Below, piece after piece: positions 20,867 to 31,834 of a DNA stretch of 64,000 nucleotides. The number at the start of each line of letters is the position of its first letter. Position 1 is the first letter of the stretch. The notes beneath the pieces were generated by a model. The model searched no databases. It was given only the letters and a program-made list of their open reading frames with translations, and was not told where the DNA came from. The stretch is from Zopfochytrium polystomum (taxonomy: Eukaryota > Chytridiomycota > Chytridiomycetes > Chytridiales > Chytridiaceae), in NCBI GenBank assembly GCA_025765615.1, contig JAIVFJ010000091.1, positions 62,001 through 126,000 of the forward strand. The letters run 5' to 3'. Both the position numbers and the translations under genes were made by a program.

Positions 20867-22483
20867 TCATTTTTTCCCCTTTCGCTTTGCGGCCGAAACG
20901 GATGACTTGCTTCTGGTTGCGCGTCCCTTTTGACTACCTCCTTGTTGGAGGTGGACTTGGTGGGGAATCGTCGTCTTCTTGCGTTTTGCCCTCGAGACGT
21001 TTTTGCCGACGGACCTTTTTGCCGATTTCTTGCCGACGGGACTTTTATTACCGGACTTCTTGCGGTTGGGCTTTTTAGGAGATTTCTTGCCGACGGCTTT
21101 TTTAGCCGGCTTCTTGCCCGAATGCACCTTCTTGTTACAGCTGGATTTCTTGCTGGTAGGGGTCTTGGACTTCGACGCCTTTTTGTTCTGTTTGGCCGAC
21201 TTCTTTGCGATTGCTTTCCTGTCTGCCTTTGACCTTACGTTGGACACCAAAGGACCTTGGTTTTGTGTCGACGTTTTCGAGCCTGACCCTCCCCTGACGG
21301 AGGGCAAAGCCTTGCACCCAATTCGAAATGCTTTAATTGCACGGAAAATTCACAAAGGAACAGTTTTTCGTTTGCACTGTTGGGAAACGCTTGGCAGGAG
21401 TCTTGCTGGTAAAGTCTATGGTTTTCTTCCCTTTGGCGGCTCTGAGCTTTATTCACGTCGCTTTGTTTGAGCTTTTTCTCGCGAAGACTCTTTAGTGTGG
21501 CCTTGGGAACCAGCTTTAGTGCTTTGAATCATTGAGAAGTGAATCTAAAGAGTGTCTGCATTTTTTCTTGTTCCTATTCTATTTGCACGCACCTGTGGAT
21601 CAAACTCCCTGTTAGAGGTCCTGGACTTGGACTTGAGCTCAGCGTTCAGGTTGGACACACGGCGCTGGCACGCCGTTTCTGAGCCATCTCTGCGATCTAC
21701 GGAGTTGCAGTGAATGTCGAAAGCTCTTTTCTTCCCGTTTTTTTGCTGAAACTTATTCGACGTAATGGGTGACGGAGACAAAAGACGAGGAGCAATTGAA
21801 AAAAATGCTCGCCAATAGCTCAAAGATATGTTCACTCACGTCTCCAATGACGTTGGACTGGACACGTCCACCACCTTTTCCATCCACATCCTTCGAGCTG
21901 ATAGTGAAGCCGTCGGTGTTTGGCAAGGGATCATCTATCGCCTTCCGGTTTTCTATTAAGACCTTTCCCGGATCGGAATTGTACGTGGGGTTTGAGGCGC
22001 GAATTCGACCCTAAAAGCATGTTGCACGAATGAGGCATGGCCTGAGATCGCTGGGTCGCAAACGATTTGAATTTCCACACAGACCATGGCGGCGTTGATG
22101 TCGTCGCGGTGGTAGCTCCCATCTATGCTGACCTCCACAGTGCCATCATTCGAGGCGGCAAGAACGCCGGACATGATATCATTGGGGCAGTTAAAAATCT
22201 TCTGCCGACGGTCAGAATCTAAATCACCTGGTCGGTAATTGCTGGTGGTGACATCCTCCATTTTGGCCCGCACTGCTACCAGCAAAAGGGTTGTTGCGGT
22301 TAGAATGCGAATGAATCAGGAGACAGTCACGAGCGCGGCACCTTTCTCCATGATTTCGTTGATCTCCTCCTGTCCTGGCGTCGGCGCACAGAGGACGGGG
22401 GCCATGCCGAGGAGGAGGAGGAGGAGGAGGCGAAGGGCAGTTCCGTGACGACGCATGCGGCGAGGTGGGGTTTTGGAGACCAT
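20867..22483 (-). CDS. Secreted protein with histone-H1-like lysine-rich tail (multi-exon)
   Basis: The ATG at 22483 opens a signal peptide (RLLLLLLLGMAPVLCA). Exons 22483-22342, 22272-22064, 22010-21840 and 21745-21593 join in phase with GT-AG borders. They encode a Cys-containing segment (KIFNCPNDIM, MVCVEIQI), DPLPNTDGFTISSKDV and CQRRVSNLNAEL. The 3' part is unresolved: a long basic frame at 21307-20867 carries repeated GKK/PKK/AKK motifs (KKPAKKAVGKKSPKKPNRK) like a histone H1 tail, but I could not fix the exon joining it to 21593, and an alternative frame is open at 21456-21235. I do not recognise the first half. Options are one secreted polycationic protein, or two genes. No neighbour suggests a function. 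Confidence 0.55.
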
Positions 22484-22680
22484 GGATTGCGCAGCACAGG
22501 CCGTTTTCAGGGAGGAGCTACCGAGGAGAGACTGAGAGCGACAGAGAGTGAGAGGAGAGACCGAGAGCGACAGAACTGAGAGAGAGTTACTGGCTGTTGA
22601 ACAGGAGGCGCGACGGATGTTGGGGTTTATATATATTCGATAAAAGAATATAAAAAAGGAAAGAAAAAGTACTCTCCACT

Positions 22681-22845
22681 GCTGTCTGTTGGAAGGGGAG
22701 AGAAATGGCTGCTGAAAGGGGAAGGGACAGGCCACAGCAGAGAAGAAGAATTTGTCTCCATTTGCTGTCTGTTGGAAGGGAGAGAAATGGGTGTTGAAAG
22801 GGGAAGGGACAGGCCACAGCCGAGAAGAAAATTTTGTCTCCATTT
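22681..22845 (+). repeat. Tandem repeat, about 83-bp unit, two copies
   Basis: Units at 22681-22763 and 22764-22845 start GCTGTCTGTTGGAAGG and share GAAGGGACAGGCCACAGC. A third copy begins at about 22846 (GCTGAAGCTGTTGAAAGG) and decays. Confidence 0.8.
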
Positions 22846-23027
22846 GCTGAAGCTGTTGAAAGGAGTAGGGACAGGGAAAGCTGTTTGTTTAATGGCGACA
22901 AAGAACCAGCCACACTGGGATCAAAACAAACAATCAGACACAGGATCAATCAACACACTTGGTACCATATATAACGGACACTCAACCAACCATATAATGA
23001 GACACACGCGCAGTTTCAGAACGGTTC

Positions 23028-23240
23028 GTTCTTTCTGAATGAGGGTGACACCTTTTGCGAGCTTCCTTTCAGAAAAAGCTTGACAAGGCATCCTTCATAA
23101 TGAGCTTAACAAGGCAACCTTTCGAAATGAGTGTGACAAGTCGTTCTTTCTGAATGTGTGTGACATGTTGTTCTTTCTGAATGTGCGTGACAAGGTGTCC
23201 TTTCAGAACGAGCTTGACAAGTCGTTCTTTCAGAATGCCG
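23028..23240 (+). repeat. Degenerate tandem array, about 36-bp unit
   Basis: About six units of the form TTCTTTCTGAATGTGTGTGACAAG recur with variation (GAGCTTGACAAG, GTGTGACATG, GTGCGTGACAAGG). It is satellite-like with no coding potential. Confidence 0.75.
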
Positions 23241-23698
23241 GCTCATTCTATCCAATTGATTGATGTGTTAAAGCGCCCTGTCCAGACAGACAAGAACTCC
23301 ATTACGGTTTTCGTGCCCAGGTTCGAGTCCTGCCATTTCCGCCATTCTACTTCAAGCGGTTCGCAACTTTTATAAGTTTGCCTGTATCTAACTTGGGTGT
23401 GAGATAAATCTTCAATTGCAGTTTGGCAAAACCGCCGGTGCTCGCAAGACGTTTGTCTATCATTGCAATGGTGTGGTAACATCAGATAATCCAGAGCGCT
23501 GCGAAGGGCACCGCCCCTTCTCATCTACCCCGTGATCATATTAACAATCCACTCGGATGCGTAGTTTGGACTAGATCCTGGGTTGTGCTTCCCACAGACT
23601 GGGGGCCAAATCTGTCAGACGGACAGGAAATGCACGAAGGGCCGAGATCAATCCCTTCAAGCCACTTGAAAATTTCGAAACACGTAGAACGAACGATG

Positions 23699-23794
23699 TG
23701 CCTTCTGCCGGAATCGGACCAACGACCTTATCCTTCCATGGGCGATTGCTCACCTGCGACGAGGGATACGCTCTGCCAGCTGAGCTAAGAAGGC
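23699..23794 (-). tRNA. tRNA-Thr(CGT) with intron, copy 1
   Basis: Acceptor GCCTTCT pairs with AGAAGGC and the D-arm AGCTCAGCTGGCAGAGC is intact. Anticodon stem TATCC/GGATA encloses CTCGT, giving anticodon CGT and an intron of about 23 nt. Position 37 is C, normally a purine, so activity is uncertain. The T-loop TCCGATT is shared with other tRNAs here. Confidence 0.8.
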
Positions 23795-24602
23795 TGTTCA
23801 CCACTGTTGCGGATTAGTTTACTATAGCAAAGCTTTGGGGCCGGCGGGAGTGCGGATTTAATCGCGCTCGAAAAATGAACAAGGAGAGGCGACAAACTTT
23901 GGTCTTCGTTTGTCCTGGACTTGGTTGGGATGGAGGTATAGGTGCTCCACATCGAACATTTCAAAGAAAAAGCGGGTCTTGGCGAAAACAAAAGAAAAAA
24001 AAGAACAAATCCATGAAGATATCATTTTTACCCGCGTCACACCAAACCACCAGACCACACTCGAAAGATGGACCCAAACCCAAGAGAGGGACATCAAGTG
24101 CAGACGAAAGGCGAGATTTGCGGTCCGAGTGGACCCACGGCGATCTGCGTGAAAGTGCCGGCCCGGTGATCAGACGCACTGTAAACGCGCTGCGTGCGAA
24201 TGTGGCAGATTTGAGCGCAAATAACCTCGGTGAAGAGAACAAGCGAGACTCTTGAGGAATGTCTCGTTCGCGCCCAGGTGGTTTCGGCTTTGACTCGCGC
24301 AGCTTCCGTCGTTACTTGCAAGGTCGAAGTGGCGCAGTTTGTTTTGAGAAGGAAGTTCAGATCAAAAACAACGCGCCTCCGCAATGACGAACTGCCCCCC
24401 GCCGGCACCGTGAGTAAGCATAAGGAAGAGGGGGGTACTAAAGTTGGGCAGAAGCGGCAGTCAGTCTATGGGTGCAGATTATTCTGATTGCTTCCGGTGG
24501 TGTTCGTCGCGCACAGCTTCATCTCCTTTGAGGGCGAAGACTTTCCGGTGAGGCGACGCCAATGCATTTAAGACGATCTGAAGTTTTCTTAACCGCCGAC
24601 CA
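23795..24602. other. Intergenic, no confident gene
   Basis: Open frames here lack conserved motifs. Upstream exons of the eIF4A-like pseudogene may lie here (a GTGAGT donor near 24411), but I could not define them. Confidence 0.4.
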
Positions 24603-25899
24603 TTGGATCATCAGGCTGTTGAATCGTTCGATACTATGGGGCTCCATGGAAGCTTGGTGCAAGGACTGACTGCCTTTGGGTTGGTAAGCGATCACTCGCT
24701 TTCGCTCACACAGCTTCCCGATTCTTCGTTGTTCAGCTGCAAAGAGCCAACCCTAGCGCGATTCCGGCCGCCACCACCCGAAACCGCAAAGTGGTCATCA
24801 CTGCACCATCGAGCAAAACCACCACGATCGCGATCAGCGCCCTCCAAAAGATCCGCCCCGATCTGAAACAAGTCCAAGCCATCGTACTCGTCCCGACTCA
24901 CGAGCGCGATCAGGCATTCAAACTCGTTTTGGACACCATCGGCAAGAAATCGCGCGTCCCTTGCCGCGTCTGCGCTGGTTTCCTCCGCCAAGACGTCCTC
25001 ATCGCTGCAGCCGCCACCGGCACGCATCTCGTCGTCGGCACACCGGTCTCAGTCCTCACCCAAATCCAAAGCGGTCGTGTCCCCACGGCCGCCGTCGCAA
25101 TGCTCGCCCTCGACGACGCAGACCTCCCCGCCTTGCGTGGCCTCGCGAACCCCGTGCACGAAATCTTTCTCCGCCTCCCGCGCCGTACGACCGTCCTCCT
25201 CGCCGCATCAGCCCTCCCCACCGACCCCCAACTCCTCGCCGCCGGCACCGCGCACAACCCCGTCCACGTCCACGCCGCCGACGGCAAGCTCTCCCTCGAC
25301 CGCGCCAAGCAATTCTACATCCCCATCGACCGTCCAGAGTGGAAGCTCGAAGCCCTCGTAGACCTCCTCGAACTCACAATCTTTCCACTCCGCAATCATC
25401 CACTGCAACTCCCGTGACACCGCGTTCCACGTCGCCGCCCACCTCCAACAGAACGGACTCGGCCCCTCCGCCGTCCCCGCTCGCCCGCGCCGCCGCCGTT
25501 CGCGACTACCGCACCGTCGAACTGCGCTACCTTGTTGTCTATGAAGGCGCCAGCGAGCGCTCGCCGCTCCTCGACGTCATCGACGTCGTCCGAGTCCATC
25601 TCATTGTGCACTACGACTTTCCGCGCGACCCAATGTCCTACCTGTGGCGGGTCGGGCGCGGCGGCGACGGCGTGTCCGGAAGAAAGGCTTCAGCGGTTAG
25701 TTTTGTCGTCGGCGAGGAGGATATGAGAAGTTTGAGGGAGGTGGAGAGGCTGTACGGTACGAGGGTAAGAGGGAGTGCCTTTTTGACTCCTCCAGGTGGT
25801 TTTACTAACATTTTTTGTCTTCTCTCTTTGTGGGTTTCCACTCGATAACGGGAACCACAGATCGACGAGGCGCCGGCAAACCTTGGTGATTTCATCTGA
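24603..25899 (+). pseudogene. Decayed eIF4A-like DEAD-box helicase
   Basis: The N-terminus AVESFDTMGLHGSLVQGL and the end LREVERLYGTR-IDEAPANLGDFI mirror the eIF4A termini (SFDDMGL..., LREIE.FYNTQIEEMP.N.ADLI), across introns at about 24681-24736 and 25765-25860. The catalytic core is eroded: the Walker loop reads APSSKTTT, PTRELA is PTHERDQ, DEAD is DDAD, SAT is ASALPTD and HRIGRGGRFG is WRVGRGGDGVSG. The C-terminal domain also changes frame twice: IIHCNSRDTAFHVAAHLQ is in a different frame from the sequence on either side. Third positions are still strongly GC-biased, so decay is recent or partial. The alternative, a diverged paralogue with unseen introns, seems less likely. Confidence 0.72.
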
Positions 25900-26865
25900 A
25901 ACGGACAGGGTGGCTCCTATTATGTATCCTTATTACCAATGTGCTTAGACATGTAGCCAACCAGCTGCACCGGCAGTACTTTTTCGCCAGTCAAGTATCC
26001 TGGTCATGCAAGAGTTGTATCCTGGTTTAGAAACAAGGTGCAATGCTTTTGAGTTAGCCCCCACCTTGTGTGCCAACCGAAGGCAACAATTTTTTTCCAT
26101 CCAGCTAAGATTCGGTGGTCTAGCAGGTTTAGACAGATTTGGGATTCCAGCCAAAAGAAAACCTATGTACTTCCAGGAACATTTTGGGGGCCTCATATAT
26201 CCTTCCATCTGGATGTTAGGCAGAACTGACTGGTTAGCAGAAAGAAACATAGGACAAACCCATTCCAATTGTGACTGTCAGTTATCGTTCTCACGATGCC
26301 CATGGGGGAGCGAGCCACCGCCAATGCAGACCTGTGCACTGGCTTGCGCTGATGACAAATACTCCAAGTATTAAGTGGAACAGAAACCAGGTGTCAACAG
26401 TTTTCCTCATCCTCTGCTCCAAGCATATAATATAGGAGAGGTTTTTCCCCTGGGTCGGTCAAGCTTGCTTATCAACAAGTATAGTGTGCATCATTTCATT
26501 ACGTATCATTTAATCATAACAGTGTTTTTCTCTTTCTCTCCACGTTGGAGAGAAGGACCACCCACAAACACACATCTTCACTTCTTTCACTCCTTCCACT
26601 CACTCACTCAGAGTAGACTGTGTACAATGGAAATATCCAAAAGGGAGTAAACAGTATGAGGGTGGAATAAAACTTGTGGATCAGTCACCCTATTTTGGTC
26701 GAGGATTGGACTCAATCAAGTCATTACATTGTTCTGTGGTTTGCTTTTGCGAAAAGGTGTCTGTGCGGTGGAGCCGTCCAGCAATATTTGGCGATCGTGG
26801 TGTCAATGAAGCGGATAAATAAAAAATGAGTACCTGGTCCCCCACAGAAGAAAGTGCCACGTTTG
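25900..26865. other. Intergenic, unrecognised single-copy and repeat DNA
   Basis: Open frames of about 100 codons occur on both strands near 25945-26374, but neither resembles a known family. Dispersed-repeat copy 2 lies at 26537-26622. The last 60 bp hold a partial tandem duplication of CCTGGTCCCCCACAGAAGAA adjoining the tRNA block. Confidence 0.4.
26537..26622 (-). repeat. Dispersed repeat, copy 2 (inverted)
   Basis: Reverse complement of the 7449-7540 repeat, with shared ATGTGTGTTTGTGGGTGG and CAGTCTACTCTGAGTGAG segments. Confidence 0.6.
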
Positions 26866-26950
26866 TAGCTGATCAATGACCTGAGTGCCTGGTCCCCCAC
26901 AGAAGAAGGTGCTGCGTTTTATGGTTGCCAAAGAGGCAGCAGAGCAGTAG

Positions 26951-27033
26951 GCGCTGGTAGTTTAGTGGTAAAATAGACGCCTTCCATCTTGAGGAGAGAG
27001 CATCAGCCCCGGGTTCAATTCCCGGTCAGCGCA
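26951..27033 (+). tRNA. tRNA-Gly(TCC) with intron
   Basis: Acceptor GCGCTGG pairs with TCAGCGC; D-arm GTTTAGTGGTAAAAT; T-arm CCGGGTTCAATTCCCGG is canonical. Anticodon loop CTTCCA gives TCC with an intron of about 12-13 nt before the 3' stem GCATC. One stem pair (C-A) is mismatched. Confidence 0.85.
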
Positions 27034-27219
27034 CAGTAACGGCCATGCATGGTGGTTGTACTTTTTTTTGTCTTTTCTTTTTTTTTTTTTTTTTTTTTTG
27101 ATTGTTTGTCCACAGCGAGAAGGATGCAGCAGCAAGCAACAGAAGAAGCATGCTTGCTTGGAACTGTGGCTGTTCTTCTGGCAAAGAGACTTGACAAGAC
27201 TCAGTCTCCTCACCAGCAG

Positions 27220-27290
27220 GCAACAGTGGTTCAGTGGTAGAATTATCGCCTGCCACGCGGTAGACCCGGGTCGGATTCCCGGCTGTTGCA
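27220..27290 (+). tRNA. tRNA-Gly(GCC), left copy
   Basis: 71 nt, no intron. Acceptor GCAACAG/CTGTTGC and anticodon GCC in CTGCCAC. The T-loop is TCGGATT: invariant C56 is G here, whereas the right copy has TCCGATT. The B box is therefore impaired and this copy may be inactive. Confidence 0.85.
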
Positions 27291-27938
27291 CTCCCTTTGA
27301 ACAACTTTTGTCTCTGAGGGTGGATGGAAACAGACTTGGGGGAAGTGGGGAGAGCAAGAAGTCTTTCTCTGCCAAAGCAGCACCGCCACGGACTCACTTG
27401 CAAAGCGTGTTGGCGCCTCGTTTGCCCAAGTAGTAGTACGGATGGACAGCGTTTGTCTTGGCTGTGTGCCCTTTTTCTTTGCATGGTTTTGGTCAGACGG
27501 GTCCCTTGGCCCATCCTCCTCAGCTGTGCTGCCCATGCTTATGCTGGACAGCTGGGGGGATGCTTGGCCTCTGGCAATATCCAGCCGATTCAAGCATTGC
27601 ATGTCCACTTGGGAAGGAAATTGGGTTCAATTTCAATCCCCCAAATGCAGTTTTTCTGATGCCTGATGCCTCTCTGTGCAAGGAGCAGATACGGACTTGG
27701 CATTATTCAGCTGGGGATGCCAAGGAATCCATGCCTTTTTTTGGAGATTTTCTAGTGAAAATTTTGGGTTAGGGCCACTGCCCTTTTTATTTATATATTT
27801 ATTTTTCCATTCATTTATCTTGTTTTTATTTATTTATTTATTTTTTCTTTCGCACTGATGATCTCAGCTTGATGGCTGAAGTTGATGAAAGTTGCACTGA
27901 AAAGGGCAAAAATCCACAACAGTCAATGTGCTATCTAG

Positions 27939-28010
27939 GCCCGTGTAGCAAAGTGGTATTGCGTTCCCCTCCTAAGGGAGAGATCGTGGGTTCAATCCCC
28001 ACCATGGGCT
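27939..28010 (+). tRNA. tRNA-Arg(CCT), left copy
   Basis: 72 nt, no intron. Acceptor GCCCGTG/CATGGGC, anticodon loop CTCCTAA (CCT), T-arm GTGGG-TTCAATC-CCCAC fully paired. Appears functional. Confidence 0.9.
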
Positions 28011-28932
28011 TGTGCCCGTTGGGGCCATGCTGTTGTGTGCCAGAGAGTGTTTTCCCCTGCCCCCGTTTCCCACTCCAAAAAGCAAGAAATCCCACTTGCC
28101 AGTGTCAAGCTTGACTCTTGAGAATGTTCTATGGTGTTGCTTTCTTGGTTAGGTTTTTGAGCTGTGCTGTGGCAATCATGGTGCTCCAGGGTGGTCAGAT
28201 TGGACCTTGGGAGGGGGGTTTTGTTTTAGTTCTTATTTTCATTTTTTTAATTGTTTTTTTATATTTATTTTTTTATTATTTTTTTTATTTTTTTTTTTTG
28301 GATTGGATCAAATTTTGAATTTTTCATCCAGCTGGCGGCAGGCGCTCCTTGCCAAGCTCCTTGCCAACCCCAAACCTGCGCACTCCACTCTAGCCTGAAA
28401 CTTCAACACCAGCACAGCAGTGGCTGCATGCATGCAGCGCGCTTAAACAGCACATGCTGCATGTCCATAAGTTGTTCATCTTACCTCAAGCCATTGGCCC
28501 CATCCTGCAGCCAAGAAGAGCATCTCTGATGGCTTAGATTGGGATTTGATTGATTGATTGAGAAGATGAAGTTGGTTGGGCCTGATGGCTGGCCTGGCTC
28601 CTATTCCCTGAGGCTCTGTTAGCTCCCCACGCTCCCATCAAAAACATGTGAACACTGACAAAACTTGTGCAGCCACAAGAAGTTGATTGCTACATGGTGT
28701 TATCGAACCACTGTTTCCTCAGCCACAACGAGGCGTACTAGCCACTATACGAATGTAGCTAGCATTGGCAATTTGGCAAAACAAAGAGCATATGTCTGCT
28801 GATCTGACAGCAGCAAAGCATGCAGTCACAGGGTTTTGCTCAGAACTCCAGTTGATGGTAGATTTGCACACTCAGTGCCCACACTGCCCAGTGAGCCAAA
28901 CGGAGTGCCCTTGCTGAACACAGGAAGTCTGT

Positions 28933-29015
28933 GGTCAGATGGCCGAGCTGGTCTAAGGCGCCGCACTCAAGTTGCGGTCTCTCACGAGGCGTGGGTTCGT
29001 ACCCCACTCTGACCA
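28933..29015 (+). tRNA. tRNA-Leu(CAA), left copy
   Basis: Acceptor GGTCAGA/TCTGACC, class II variable arm, anticodon stem CCGCA/TGCGG with loop CTCAAGT (CAA), then a TTTT terminator. The T-loop is TTCGTAC: conserved A58 is T, damaging the B box. The right copy has the normal TTCGAAT. Confidence 0.85.
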
Positions 29016-29250
29016 TTTTCCCCTGGAAGTTGGGGAGATCCCCTGATTGCCTCTGTGGGGACAGACAGACACACACACAGGGCAACGGGTGTGTGTGTGG
29101 GTCACTTTGCAGGACAGGGTTGTTTTCCTTTTCCTGCTCAGGATGGCCAGTGGCTGAGCTGGACAGTGCTGTGCACTGTTACGCTTTGGCCTGGGAGGCA
29201 CCTGCTGTACAAGGTGCCTAAATCAATCTGCCCCCAATGAGGGCAGTCTC

Positions 29251-29869
29251 TGCAACCAGTCGGCGCAGGTGCGGTTGTTGTTCTAAGGACAAGGCTTGTT
29301 GTCGGCGACGCAGTCGCAGATGCTCGGCATCCACAACGACGAAGAAAATAAATTATCTTGATGTTACAAAAAAAAAAAAAAGCAGGTGACTTTCAGTGGA
29401 GAGGGAGTCGAGGGCTGTGATAGAAAGCCGACAGCTCTCCCCTCTCCCGAATCGGCGCCCTTCAGATTTTCCCCCCTGCCTCTCGGAACTTTCCTTTTGT
29501 TTGTTTCGTCAACATTTTTTTGTCCACAGTACGATCACAAAAAGAGGAGAGTGAATGAGAGGGACAAACCGGGAAAAGGAAAGCGTAATGGCGGAAGTAG
29601 ACGGTGCGGATGAAAGCGATGAATCAAGTAGTAGGAGGCCTCCCATGGAAGGGCGAAGAAACTGAAAAAAATTTCACGTGGGGACAGAGGAAGTGGTGGA
29701 GCGCTTGTTATGTTTTAAAATCGTCGCTGAGCAGGATCCCATGGGAGAAGTGGAAAAGTGGGAGAGAAGAGAAGGGAAGCAAATAAGGAGAAATATGGAT
29801 GGTACAAAACTATAGAACGCGTTCGATCCTCAAAGGACAAAAGCGTGCGCAAGCAAAAGAGGGCCCCCG
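29251..29869. other. Intergenic
   Basis: Includes an A-tract near 29368 and the 3' flank of the antiporter gene. No gene is supported. Confidence 0.4.
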
Positions 29870-31772
29870 TCAGACGCTTCCCACAACAACCCCGCCTCCG
29901 CCTCGCCGCGCGGCCCCCGCGCTGCTCGCCTGCACCACCAACACGCTCGCCGCAACCTCCCGGTCCACCCACCCTGCCACCGCCGCCTGCGTCCGGTACA
30001 TCCGCCCGGACACCACCAGCAGGTCCACCGCCGCGCCCGACCCGTACGCCTCGGCCGCGGCGTGCGCGGGCGCCGCCCCCGCCGTCGCCCGAGTCACTGA
30101 TACGACCCCCGCGTCGCTGCCGCCGTCGGGACCGGCTGCGGACGCGGCCGCGATACGGGAGATCGCGGAGTCGAAGTAGGCCTCGTCGGCCTTGTCGTCG
30201 TGGTCGTCGGCGGCGGAGGGGAAGACGAACGCGCCGCGGGCGGACGGGGTGGTCGGGGTGAGCGGCGGCGGGTGGGCGGTGTCGGTTGCGGCGGTGTTGT
30301 TGCTCGGACGGATGTACGCGAGCGAGACGCGGACGCGCGCGGGTCCGGCGGCGGCGAGGCGCGCGCCGAGGTCGAGGGCGGCGCGGCCGTCGCGGCCGCC
30401 GGAGTAGATCACGAGGACGTGTTTCGGGCCGTCGTAGCCGTCGTCGGAAGGCGAGGCGAAGCCGCGGTCGAGAAAGACGGCGACGGGGCAGGGCGCGGCG
30501 CGGTGCACGCGCTCGATGAGGGCGTTGCGGAGGCCGTCATCGACAGCGGTATGGTGGTGGTGGTGGTGGTCGGAGGGGTGGTGTGCTGGGGATGCAGCGG
30601 TAGCTGACGATGACGCGGGTTCGGTTCGTGGGAGCAGGACGAGGTCGACGGCGCTTGATTCTGCGGCGGTGACGATGTGGTCTGGGAACGCGTCGATGCT
30701 GGAGACTGCGAGCGCCGTGTCGACCTGGACGCCCGAGAGCGCGGCGTAGGAGCGGAAGACAGACGCGACGGGGTCCTTGCGGAGCGCGGTGTCGGTGTCG
30801 GTCGCGATCATGACGGTCGAGTTGCGCTCCGACAGGCGGATGAGGCGCAGCGCTTTCACCGTCAGCGGGTTGCTGGAGAGCCGCAGCAGCTCGGTGAGCA
30901 CCATCATGGCGGGGACGGATTCCATGTTGGGGAGGTACGCCAGGACGGCGAGGGAGGCGGAGTCGTGGAAAAGCGTCGCGGTGCTGCTGGAGCCTTGTGC
31001 TTCGAGCGCAGCGTTTTTGGCGTCGCCGCCCTGGATCGCGGCTCCGGCGGCGGAGGGCTCGCGCGGGCTTTCAGGCGTCGGCGGTTCTGGTGATTTCGCT
31101 TTGGGGCCTGAAGGGTAGACTGCCGAGAAGAGCGGGACCGTGACAAAGTTGGAGACGATGGTCGCCACGATCAGAATGGCGTACACCTTAGGGTTGATGA
31201 CTTTGGACTGGTACCCGAGGTTGAGAACGACAAACTCGAGGAGCCTAGTAGTGGGTTTTGAAAATGCCAAAGGACGAAAAGTTGTGAGTTTATGTATCCT
31301 GTGGTGATGACATTTGTTGCCCTGCCTACCCTTTGGTGTTCATGATGACGCCAACTGCTGTAGCCTCTCGCCACGGCATGTTGTTGACAAACTTGGCGGC
31401 AAGTCCGGCACCAATCAGTTTGCCCATCGTTCCAATGAGTGCGGCAAGTACGATGAATCCCCAGGCATCGCCGTCGTGGAGCAACGTCAAGTCGGTGTGG
31501 TATCCAGAGTAGAAAAAGTACTGCAGAGAGGACCGGTGGGTTAGGTCACGGCTGGTTGTACTTGAAGCTTCGCACGAGTAAAATTCGTCCTAGTAAAAAA
31601 TGCTTACCAAAGGCATGAAGAATATGTTGACCAAGTCTTCCAACTTTTCAACCAAGTCGACGGCGAACGAGTGGTTGTGCGGGACGATGGCACCAATGAG
31701 GAATCCTAAAACGGTTATTTGGTGAGTAGTAGTGTCATCGTCAGTAAGGTATCAACAACAGCCGGTCTTTCA

Positions 31773-31834
<62 letters not shown>

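Larger units (their letters stand above)
22484..23698. other. Repeat-rich intergenic DNA
   Basis: Contains the promoter side of the preceding gene with GAGAGACCGAGAGCGACAGA repeats (22530-22590), the two tandem arrays listed separately, and a tRNA-Ser-like 3' fragment near 23300-23345. No protein gene is supported. Confidence 0.5.
26866..29250 (+). repeat. Left arm of a large inverted repeat carrying four tRNA genes
   Basis: About 2.4 kb that reappears as its reverse complement at 53956-56325 with high identity, A/T-tract length differences and scattered substitutions. It carries tRNA-Gly(TCC), tRNA-Gly(GCC), tRNA-Arg(CCT) and tRNA-Leu(CAA) in the same order and relative orientation. Matching stops sharply near CCCAATGAGGGCAGTCT at the inner edge. 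The arms are about 24.7 kb apart. Confidence 0.92.

Noticed and set aside
22681..23240. Possible CRISPR-like array
   Set aside because: The repeats are contiguous or degenerate tandem units without unique spacers of uniform length, in a eukaryotic genome.
23262..23345. tRNA-Ser-like sequence with TACGG arm and CAGGTTCGAGTCCTG T-arm
   Set aside because: The acceptor 5' strand and D-arm cannot be formed, so this is at most a 3' tRNA fragment or tRNA-derived repeat.
27015..27514. Open frames over the tRNA block, present in both arms
   Set aside because: They run across tRNA genes and A/T tracts on both strands and have no protein-like conservation beyond the duplication itself.
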